Shown piece by piece: positions 1 through 5,186 of a stretch of DNA of 5,186 nt. The position numbers and the translations under genes are program-made. The notes below the pieces were generated by a model that did not search any database, was not told the origin of the DNA, and was given only the letters and a program-made list of their open reading frames with translations. Numbering within the stretch: position 1 is the stretch's first letter; the number at the start of each line of letters is the position of its first letter. Source of the DNA: an uncultured Lachnospiraceae bacterium (GTDB lineage Bacteria; Bacillota; Clostridia; Lachnospirales; Lachnospiraceae). Where the stretch lies: positions 1 through 5,186 of the forward strand of contig CAJUFU010000103.1 of assembly GCA_910585555.1 (NCBI GenBank). The letters run 5' to 3'.

Positions 1-50
1 GATCTACACTATAGCCTACACTCTTTCCCTACACGACGCTCTTCCGATCT
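1..50 (+). other. Untrimmed Illumina TruSeq adapter (sequencing artefact)
   Basis: This stretch is synthetic. Bases 1-9 match the 3' end of the Illumina P5 flow-cell oligo (GATCTACAC). Bases 10-17 are TATAGCCT, which I recognise as the TruSeq HT i5 index D501. Bases 18-50 are the 33-base TruSeq read-1 primer site ending in GCTCTTCCGATCT. Genomic DNA starts at base 51, where the ilvB reading frame opens at once. On the minus strand the adapter encodes the well-known contaminant peptide SEERRVGKEC, which produces false hypothetical proteins. Nothing here should be annotated as biology. Confidence 0.98.
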
Positions 51-1637
51 AATGTATATGACGCACTTTATCAACATAAGAATGAAATAAATCATATTCT
101 TACATCCCATGAGCAGGGAGCGGCTCATGCGGCGGACGGATATGCCAGAGCTACCGGAAGAGTCGGTGTGTGTCTGGCAACCAGCGGCCCGGGGGCAACG
201 AATTTGGTAACGGGTATTGCCACGGCTTACATGGACTCCGTCCCCGTGGTGGCTATTACCTGTAATGTGAATCTGCCCCTTCTTGGCAAGGATTCTTTCC
301 AGGAGGTGGATATTGCCGGTATCACCATGCCGATCACGAAACATAACTATATTGTAAAGGATGTCAATATCCTGGCCGACACATTGCGCAAGGCTTTCGC
401 CATCGCCGGAAGCGGCAGACCGGGGCCGGTGCTGGTGGATATCACCAAGGATGTGACAGCAGGCAGCTGTGAATATGAGAAGAAAGAACCCAAGGCAGTG
501 GATAAAATCATGCGCTGTTCGGAGGACGAGATCAAAGAGGCTGTGAAGCTGATTGAACAGGCTGAGAAGCCTTATATCTATGTGGGCGGCGGGGCCGTGC
601 TTGCCGAGGCTTATCAGGAAGTGCGGGAGTTTGCACAGATTGTGGATGCCCCCATCTGTGATACCTTGATGGGAAAAGGTGTCTGTGACGGACATGATGA
701 GCGGTATACGGGCATGATCGGTATGCATGGTACGAAGACCTCCAACTTCGGTGTCAGTGAGTGCGATCTTCTGATTGCTCTGGGAGCCAGATTCTCTGAC
801 CGTGTGGTTGGCAATCCGCAGAAGTTTGCACAAAATGCCAAGGTTCTGCATATTGATATTGACGCGGCAGAAATCAATAAGAATATCAGAACGGATGTTT
901 CCCTTGTAGGAGATTTAAAAGAGGTGCTTAAAAAGCTGAACGGGCGGCTGACCAGACAGGAGCATGGAGAGTGGATGCAGCATATCGCGCAGCTGAAGGA
1001 GAGATTCCCCTTAAGTTATGACGATTCGGTTTTGTCTTGTCCCTATATTATGGAAGAAATAGACCGGGCAACCAAGGGAGAGGCAATCATTACCACGGAT
1101 GTGGGACAGCATCAGATGTGGGCCGCACAGTATTATAAGTATTCCAGGCCCCGTACTTTACTGACATCCGGCGGACTCGGCACTATGGGTTACGGCCTGG
1201 GTGCCTGCATCGGTGCGAAGATGGGCTGTCCTGACAAGATTTGTATCAATATTGCCGGAGACGGATGTTTCCGTATGAATATGAATGAACTTGCCACAGC
1301 CAGCCGTTACAACATTCCGATTATTCAGGTAGTCATTAACAACCATGTGTTAGGGATGGTTAGACAATGGCAGACGTTATTTTATGGGCAGCGCTATTCT
1401 CAGACCATACTGGATGACGGTGTGGATTTTTGCAAAGTAGCGGAAGGACTCGGCTGTGAAGCTATCCTTGTGACAAAGAAAGAGGAAGTAGCGCCTGCGA
1501 TTGAAAAGGCATTGTCTTTAAAGAAACCAGTGTTATTGAATTGTATCATACCGGAGGATGACAAGGTATTTCCTATGGTGCCCGCAGGTGCGCCCATAAG
1601 CGAAGCTTTTGATGCCAAGGACCTGGCGGAGAAATAA
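51..1637 (+). CDS. ilvB: Acetolactate synthase large (catalytic) subunit, 5'-truncated
   Basis: This is the thiamine-diphosphate enzyme that condenses two pyruvates to acetolactate, or pyruvate with 2-oxobutyrate to acetohydroxybutyrate. It is the first common step of valine, leucine and isoleucine synthesis, in the cytoplasm. The frame is open from base 51 (NVYDALYQHK...) to TAA at 1635-1637, giving 528 visible residues against about 550-570 for the family, so about 30 N-terminal residues with the start codon and ribosome binding site are missing. Counting from the first visible residue: the cofactor-activating glutamate is E21 in SHEQGAAHAADGYARATG; the central FAD-associated region carries GARFSDR at 245-251; the diphosphate/Mg motif is GDG at 403-405 with NN at 430-431; and GMVRQWQ (W440) followed by FYGQRYSQT is typical of true biosynthetic AHAS rather than catabolic AlsS. 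A start at the first internal ATG (168) would remove the catalytic glutamate and is wrong. No ilvN regulatory subunit follows; its partner must lie elsewhere or upstream. Confidence 0.95.
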   Translation, partial: NVYDALYQHKNEINHILTSHEQGAAHAADGYARATGRVGVCLATSGPGATNLVTGIATAYMDSVPVVAITCNVNLPLLGKDSFQEVDIAGITMPITKHNYIVKDVNILADTLRKAFAIAGSGRPGPVLVDITKDVTAGSCEYEKKEPKAVDKIMRCSEDEIKEAVKLIEQAEKPYIYVGGGAVLAEAYQEVREFAQIVDAPICDTLMGKGVCDGHDERYTGMIGMHGTKTSNFGVSECDLLIALGARFSDRVVGNPQKFAQNAKVLHIDIDAAEINKNIRTDVSLVGDLKEVLKKLNGRLTRQEHGEWMQHIAQLKERFPLSYDDSVLSCPYIMEEIDRATKGEAIITTDVGQHQMWAAQYYKYSRPRTLLTSGGLGTMGYGLGACIGAKMGCPDKICINIAGDGCFRMNMNELATASRYNIPIIQVVINNHVLGMVRQWQTLFYGQRYSQTILDDGVDFCKVAEGLGCEAILVTKKEEVAPAIEKALSLKKPVLLNCIIPEDDKVFPMVPAGAPISEAFDAKDLAEK

Positions 1638-1685
1638 TTGGTTTTAGAAGAGTACGGAAGAAAAACAAGGTAGTGGAACTTTCTT

Positions 1686-3086
1686 ATGAAAAAGAAGATA
1701 TTAAAGCATCTGGCTGTCATACTGGGACTTATGATGATCAGCCTGATGGGGGTTTATGTTGGGCTTGCCATCTATTATCATAATGCCTTTGCCTATGGAA
1801 CCTGGATTAACGGCGTTTACTGTACCGGAAAGAGTATTCAGGAAGTAAATGATGAACTGGTGAAAGATTTTACTTACGAAGGACTCACAGTCTATGATCA
1901 GGATGGCAATGCCTTTCTTATTCCGGCTGAGCAGATTTCCTATCAGTTTGATTTTGGCAGGGCCTTGGAGATTTATCAGAAGCAGCAAAACAGCTGGATG
2001 TGGATTGACAGCCTGTTTCATGAACATATTGCTAAACTGACACCCGTGGTTTCCTATAATCCGGAAGAATTTGAGGCGTGTTTTGCCGCACTGCCCATCT
2101 GTCTTGCAAAATTGCCGGAAGAAGACTGCAGGGTAGAGATTGTCAAAACAAACCAGGGGTATGAACTGATCAATGAGAGAGAAAATGTTTTGAATCTGGA
2201 AGCGGCAAGGGACGCCATGACTGCCGCTATAGAGGATTCTCAAACGGACCTATACCTTCTGGAAGCGGGCTGTTACCAGGATTTGGCATTGACGGATGAG
2301 ATGCAGGGGACGCTGCAGATGTGGGAGAAGCTTGATGCTTTTTTGCAGTGTGGGATTGTTTATCAGATGGGGGAGGAGCAGCTTCCCCTGGATGCATCTG
2401 TAATCAGTGGGTGGATTGCGCTTGATGAGAACGGCAGTTTCCTGCTGGATGAGGCCGGCCAGTTCCAGCTCAGGGAAGATGCCATAGAAGAATTTGTGAA
2501 GGAACTGGCGGCGGAGTATGATACGGTAGGCGTAAGCAGGCAGTTTCGCGCCACCAGAGGAGAGCTTGTGACGGTGGAGGGCGGCCTTTATGGCAATCGG
2601 ATTGATCAGAAGGCGGAAGTCGCATATCTGACACAGGCTTTTTATGAGAGAAGACAAGAAATACATAAACCGGCCTATCTGCAGGAGGCCTGGGTGCAGG
2701 GCAAGGAAGATATCGGCTCTACTTATATAGAAGTGGATATGAAAGAGCAGAAAATGTATTACTATGTAGACGGTGTCCTGCAAATAGATACCCCTATCGT
2801 GACCGGCAATGTTTCCCGCAGAATGGGTACGCCTTCGGGGGTCAATTATGTCTATCTCAAGCAGAAAAACAGGATTTTACGGGGTGCCAATTATGCATCC
2901 CATGTGGATTTCTGGATGCCGGTAAAGGGCAATATCGGGATTCATGATGCCGCCTGGCGGGATAGGTTTGGCGGTGAGATATTTAAGACCAATGGCTCTC
3001 ACGGCTGTATCAATACGCCCAGAGAGGCGATGGAGCAGTTGTTTGATATGGCGCCGGTCGGTACGCCGGTGGTCATGTTTTATTAA
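1686..3086 (+). CDS. Membrane-anchored L,D-transpeptidase (YkuD domain, PG_binding_4-like N-terminal region)
   Basis: The 466-residue product is a predicted cell-wall enzyme that forms L,D (3-3 type) cross-links in, or attaches groups to, peptidoglycan outside the membrane. Residues 1-7 are basic (MKKKILK) and about 8-30 form one hydrophobic helix without a clear cleavage site, so it is probably a type II membrane anchor. Residues about 38-340 (WINGVYCTGKS..., then IPAEQISYQFDF...) resemble the clostridial PG_binding_4 region, apparently in two copies. The YkuD catalytic domain occupies about 344-466: GTPSG, then H420-X17-S438-H439-G440-C441-IN, with C441 the expected nucleophile; all key residues are present. 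The start at 1686 is supported by the basic-then-hydrophobic N-terminus, but the ribosome binding site is weak (GTGGA at 1673-1677, 8 bases away). It lies 48 bases after ilvB with no terminator or clear promoter between, so transcriptional coupling is plausible. The substrate and exact role cannot be read from sequence. Confidence 0.92.
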   Translation: MKKKILKHLAVILGLMMISLMGVYVGLAIYYHNAFAYGTWINGVYCTGKSIQEVNDELVKDFTYEGLTVYDQDGNAFLIPAEQISYQFDFGRALEIYQKQQNSWMWIDSLFHEHIAKLTPVVSYNPEEFEACFAALPICLAKLPEEDCRVEIVKTNQGYELINERENVLNLEAARDAMTAAIEDSQTDLYLLEAGCYQDLALTDEMQGTLQMWEKLDAFLQCGIVYQMGEEQLPLDASVISGWIALDENGSFLLDEAGQFQLREDAIEEFVKELAAEYDTVGVSRQFRATRGELVTVEGGLYGNRIDQKAEVAYLTQAFYERRQEIHKPAYLQEAWVQGKEDIGSTYIEVDMKEQKMYYYVDGVLQIDTPIVTGNVSRRMGTPSGVNYVYLKQKNRILRGANYASHVDFWMPVKGNIGIHDAAWRDRFGGEIFKTNGSHGCINTPREAMEQLFDMAPVGTPVVMFY

Positions 3087-3125
3087 AGAAACGGATATAT
3101 GTTCTCAAAAAGTTTGATGTGGTAA

Positions 3126-3154
3126 TTGACTAAAGTGAACGAAAAAGGTACAAT
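3126..3154 (+). promoter_or_regulatory. Predicted sigma-A (housekeeping) promoter for serC-serA
   Basis: A -35 box TTGACT (3126-3131; consensus TTGACA) and a -10 box TACAAT (3149-3154; consensus TATAAT) are separated by exactly 17 bases, the optimal spacing. Each box differs from consensus by one base. Upstream there is a modest A/T-rich patch (about 3104-3116) that could act as an UP-like element. The expected transcription start is near 3161, which gives serC a leader of about 85 bases. The site lies 40 bases after the stop of the transpeptidase gene, in the only sizeable gap of the window. No terminator was seen between that stop and the promoter, so read-through from upstream remains possible. 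Confidence 0.85.
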
Positions 3155-3174
3155 GAGTTTTGGTTGTTAATATG

Positions 3175-3202
3175 TTACGGTAAAGTCTGCAGGTTTTACG
3201 GT
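3175..3202 (+). repeat. Direct repeat TTACGGT in the serC leader
   Basis: TTACGGT occurs at 3175-3181 and again at 3196-3202, 21 bases start to start, which is two turns of the DNA helix. The first copy extends to the short palindrome TTAC-G-GTAA (3175-3183). The repeat lies just downstream of the predicted transcription start, where a repressor or a transcript-binding factor could act. A seven-base repeat over this distance can also arise by chance, so the function is speculative. Confidence 0.4.
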
Positions 3203-3223
3203 GCCTTTGGTCTGTAAACCTGC
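3189..3223 (+). promoter_or_regulatory. Predicted hairpin in the serC-serA 5' leader
   Basis: GCAGGTTT (3189-3196) pairs perfectly with AAACCTGC (3216-3223). With T3197 bulged, A3198-T3215 and C3199-G3214 extend the stem to ten pairs around a 14-base loop; GCC/GGT inside the loop could add a small inner stem. It sits between the predicted transcription start (about 3161) and the ribosome binding site (3231). No run of T follows the stem, so it is not an intrinsic terminator. It could protect the transcript 5' end, be an operator in DNA form, or be part of an RNA regulator. It does not contain features I recognise as a T-box or a known riboswitch. Confidence 0.55.
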
Positions 3224-3230
3224 GTCATAT

Positions 3231-3241
3231 GGGGAGGAGAG
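3231..3241 (+). promoter_or_regulatory. Strong ribosome binding site fixing the serC TTG start
   Basis: GGGGAGGAGAG is an almost ideal Shine-Dalgarno sequence. Its AGGAG core (3235-3239) ends six bases before the TTG at 3246. No comparable purine-rich site stands before the in-frame GTG at 3201, whose upstream bases are inside the leader hairpin. This site therefore decides the start codon in favour of TTG 3246. Confidence 0.9.
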
Positions 3242-3245
3242 AAAA

Positions 3246-4328
3246 TTGGCTAGAGTTTACAATTTTTCAGCTGGCCCCGCAGTGCTGCCGGAAGAAGTAT
3301 TGCAGGAAGCTGCGGAGGAAATGTTAGATTATAAGGGTTCGGGAATGTCAGTGATGGAGATGAGCCACCGCTCTAAGGTCTATGACACGATCATCAAGGA
3401 GGCGGAGGCCGATCTGCGCACACTGTTGCAGATTCCGGATAATTATAAAGTATTATTCTTACAGGGCGGTGCGAGCCTGCTCTTTGCGTCAGTGCCTATG
3501 AACTTGATGAAGAACCGTAAGGCCGGTTATATCTTGACGGGACAGTGGGCCAAGAAGGCTTTTGCGGAGGCTAAGATTTATGGAGAAGCAGTGGAGCTTG
3601 CCTCTTCGGCAGACAAAACGTTTTCTTACATACCGGATTGTTCCGATCTGCCGATTACGGAGGATATGGATTATGTCTATATCTGTGAGAATAATACCAT
3701 CTATGGGACCAAGTATCATGAACTGCCCAATACCAAGGGAAAGATTTTGGTTTCCGATGTGTCTTCCTGCTTTCTGTCAGAGCCCATGGATGTGACAAAA
3801 TATGGTCTTATTTATGCAGGCGTGCAGAAAAATGTAGGTCCTGCAGGTACGCAGGTTGTGATTATCAGAGAAGATCTTTTGACGGATGATGTGCTGCCCG
3901 GTACGCCCACGATGATGAAATTTAAAGTACATGCAGACAATGATTCTTTATATAATACGCCCCCCTGCTATGGTATTTATATCTGTGGCAAGGTGTTCAA
4001 ATGGCTGCTGAAAAACGGCGGTTTAGAGGCCATGAAGGAGAAGAATGAAAAGAAGGCTGAGATGCTTTATGATTTCCTGGATGGGAGCAGTCTGTTTAGA
4101 GGGACTGTCAGAAAGGAAGACCGTTCTTTGATGAATGTGCCGTTTGTGACAGGGAATGAGGAGCTGGATGCGAAGTTTATCAAAGAAGCCACCGCAGCGG
4201 GCTTTGTAAACCTGAAAGGCCACAGGACTGTGGGCGGTATGCGTGCCAGCATTTATAACGCTATGCCCATGGAAGGTGTGGAGAAACTGACAGCATTTAT
4301 GAGAAAGTTTGAACAGGAAAATCAGTGA
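3246..4328 (+). CDS. serC: Phosphoserine aminotransferase
   Basis: This PLP enzyme transfers the amino group of glutamate to 3-phosphohydroxypyruvate, giving 3-phosphoserine in the cytoplasmic serine pathway; the family can also act in vitamin B6 synthesis. The TTG start gives 360 residues, close to the 362 of E. coli SerC, and begins MARVYNFSAGPAVLP, the family's N-terminal motif. With this start H41-R42 fall at the same numbers as the substrate-binding pair in E. coli. Other landmarks are the QGGASLLFASVPMNL loop (73-87), W101 in GQWAKKA, which stacks on the cofactor ring, NNTIYGTKY, the Schiff-base lysine K195 in GVQKNVGPAG, and HRTVGGMRAS near the C-terminus. The family is class V aminotransferase. 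An in-frame GTG at 3201 would add 15 residues (MPLVCKPASYGEERK) that do not belong to the family and come from leader sequence. It has its own promoter and strong ribosome binding site and is followed after 65 bases by serA, with no terminator between. The gene looks intact. Confidence 0.97.
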   Translation: MARVYNFSAGPAVLPEEVLQEAAEEMLDYKGSGMSVMEMSHRSKVYDTIIKEAEADLRTLLQIPDNYKVLFLQGGASLLFASVPMNLMKNRKAGYILTGQWAKKAFAEAKIYGEAVELASSADKTFSYIPDCSDLPITEDMDYVYICENNTIYGTKYHELPNTKGKILVSDVSSCFLSEPMDVTKYGLIYAGVQKNVGPAGTQVVIIREDLLTDDVLPGTPTMMKFKVHADNDSLYNTPPCYGIYICGKVFKWLLKNGGLEAMKEKNEKKAEMLYDFLDGSSLFRGTVRKEDRSLMNVPFVTGNEELDAKFIKEATAAGFVNLKGHRTVGGMRASIYNAMPMEGVEKLTAFMRKFEQENQ

Positions 4329-4380
4329 CCTTAAGACAGGTTATGGAAACAGCGCTTTAGGTCATGGCGTCATAAGAAAA

Positions 4381-4385
4381 GAGGG
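4381..4385 (+). promoter_or_regulatory. Ribosome binding site of serA
   Basis: GAGGG, preceded by an A-rich stretch (AAGAAAA), ends eight bases before the ATG at 4394. It is a good Shine-Dalgarno match and supports that start. The 65-base gap between serC and serA (4329-4393) contains no T-tract terminator and no convincing promoter, consistent with a serC-serA operon. Confidence 0.8.
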
Positions 4386-4393
4386 TATCAGAA

Positions 4394-5186
4394 ATGTTTA
4401 AATATCATTGTTTAAATCCGATTTCTAGTGTTGGGCTGGAAAATTTCAGCGATCAGTATTGTAAAACGGAGAATCTTGCAGAAGCGGACGGCATTTTAGT
4501 CAGAAGCGCGGCGATGCATGATATGGAGCTGCCGGAGAACCTGGTAGCCATTGCGCGTGCCGGAGCTGGTGTCAACAATATCCCTTTAGATAAATGTGCG
4601 GAGAAGGGTATTGTAGTCTTTAATACGCCTGGTGCCAATGCCAACGGCGTCAAAGAGCTGGTGATAGCAGGTATGCTGTTAGCATCCCGGGATGTGTCAG
4701 GCGGTATCGAGTGGGTGAAGGAAAACGCGGCGGATGAAAACATAGCCAAGGATGCGGAGAAGGCCAAGAAGAATTTTGCAGGAACAGAGATTCTTGGTAA
4801 GAAGCTGGGAATCATTGGTCTGGGAGCTATCGGCGTCAAGGTGGCCAATGTGGCAAAACACTTGGGGATGGAGGTCTATGGTTATGATCCTTATGTGTCC
4901 GTGGATGCGGCCTGGAATTTAAGCCGGGATGTCAAGCATGTGCTGAATGTGGAAGAAATCTATGAGGAGTGCGATATTATCACCGTTCATGTGCCTTTGA
5001 TGGATGCCACCAAGGGGATGATCAATCAGGCGGCTCTCGATCAGATGAAGGAGGGCGTAATCCTGTTAAACTTTGCGAGAGATCTGTTGGTGGATGAGAA
5101 GGCTGTATTGGAGGCAATTAAGGCGGGTAAAGTGAGAAAGTATGTGTCTGATTTCCCCAATCCTACCACAGCGGGGCAGGCGGGCT
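4394..5186 (+). CDS. serA: D-3-phosphoglycerate dehydrogenase, 3'-truncated by window end
   Basis: This is an NAD-dependent D-2-hydroxyacid dehydrogenase that oxidises 3-phosphoglycerate to 3-phosphohydroxypyruvate, the committed step of serine synthesis and the supplier of the SerC substrate. 264 codons are present; related short clostridial forms are, from memory, about 385 residues with a C-terminal ACT-like part, so roughly the last third is missing. Visible parts are the N-terminal substrate-binding half (ILVRSAAMHD at 34-43, RAGAGVNNI at 55-63, NTPGANANGVKELV at 77-90) and the Rossmann NAD domain with GLGAIG at 142-147 and acidic D165 at the end of the next strand, which favours NAD over NADP. 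HVPL and the catalytic arginine R229 in NFARD follow. Two canonical motifs are altered: the usual ARGG is ARD-L, and the DVFxxEP motif carrying the catalytic glutamate appears as DFPNP (253-257). The catalytic histidine lies beyond the window. Wording matches the Lachnospiraceae PGDH clade found beside serC, so the assignment rests on family resemblance plus the serC context. Confidence 0.9.
   Translation, partial: MFKYHCLNPISSVGLENFSDQYCKTENLAEADGILVRSAAMHDMELPENLVAIARAGAGVNNIPLDKCAEKGIVVFNTPGANANGVKELVIAGMLLASRDVSGGIEWVKENAADENIAKDAEKAKKNFAGTEILGKKLGIIGLGAIGVKVANVAKHLGMEVYGYDPYVSVDAAWNLSRDVKHVLNVEEIYEECDIITVHVPLMDATKGMINQAALDQMKEGVILLNFARDLLVDEKAVLEAIKAGKVRKYVSDFPNPTTAGQAG

Noticed and set aside
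9..851. Long minus-strand open frame of 280 codons opposite ilvB
   Set aside because: It is antisense to strongly conserved ilvB sequence, resembles no family, and its last residues are translated from the Illumina adapter.
1701..2783. Two long minus-strand open frames (1701-2243 and 2250-2783) opposite the transpeptidase gene
   Set aside because: They are shadows of the coding strand. The + strand protein has a membrane anchor and a complete YkuD active site, whereas the antisense products show no recognisable domain and no ribosome binding site that I could support.
3087..3125. Terminator after the transpeptidase gene
   Set aside because: No inverted repeat followed by T residues is present in this stretch, so no terminator is annotated.
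3172..3183. Tiny leader ORF (ATG TTA CGG TAA) upstream of serC
   Set aside because: Only three codons, with no serine codons and no ribosome binding site; not a credible attenuation leader peptide.
4330..4376. Possible hairpin between serC and serA (CTTAAGAC with GTCATAAG)
   Set aside because: Only seven of eight pairs with a central mismatch, a 31-base loop and no following T-tract. It is too weak to call a terminator or regulatory element.
4453..4848. Minus-strand open frame of 131 codons opposite serA
   Set aside because: Low-complexity Ala/Ser/Pro-rich product typical of antisense translation through an NAD-binding domain; serA on the + strand is clear.
1..5186. A novel multi-gene system, mobile element, CRISPR array or RNA gene
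   Set aside because: All coding space is taken by four recognisable housekeeping genes on one strand. I saw no transposase, terminal inverted repeats, repeat-spacer pattern or tRNA/rRNA sequence.

Overview
The window is a 5.2-kb piece of a low-to-mid GC Firmicute chromosome. Protein wording places it most plausibly in Clostridia, family Lachnospiraceae: the 3-phosphoglycerate dehydrogenase variant, the clostridial-type L,D-transpeptidase and the strong GGAGG ribosome binding site all fit. That placement is inference from remembered family sequences, not from a search. All real genes lie on the + strand.

Layout: bases 1-50 are not biological. They are an untrimmed Illumina TruSeq P5/i5/read-1 adapter fused to a contig end. 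From base 51 the sequence is immediately in frame inside the catalytic large subunit of acetolactate synthase (ilvB), which lacks roughly its first 30 residues and ends at 1637. After 48 bases without a visible terminator comes a complete membrane-anchored L,D-transpeptidase (1686-3086), a cell-wall cross-linking enzyme. The next 159 bases (3087-3245) hold a near-consensus housekeeping promoter, a roughly 85-base leader with a direct repeat and a hairpin, and a strong ribosome binding site. These drive a serine-biosynthesis pair: serC (phosphoserine aminotransferase, TTG start at 3246) and, 65 bases further on, serA (3-phosphoglycerate dehydrogenase, cut by the window end).

How the genes work together: SerA oxidises 3-phosphoglycerate to 3-phosphohydroxypyruvate, and SerC transaminates that to 3-phosphoserine, so the two form a two-step module that is probably co-transcribed. 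IlvB makes acetolactate/acetohydroxybutyrate for valine, leucine and isoleucine. The transpeptidase is a cell-envelope enzyme with no evident metabolic link to either side and may simply ride on the ilvB transcript.

No mobile element, CRISPR array, RNA gene or defence/novel multi-gene system is visible. The points worth a second look are the adapter artefact, the structured serC leader, the mis-callable serC start, and a SerA whose usual catalytic glutamate motif appears absent.
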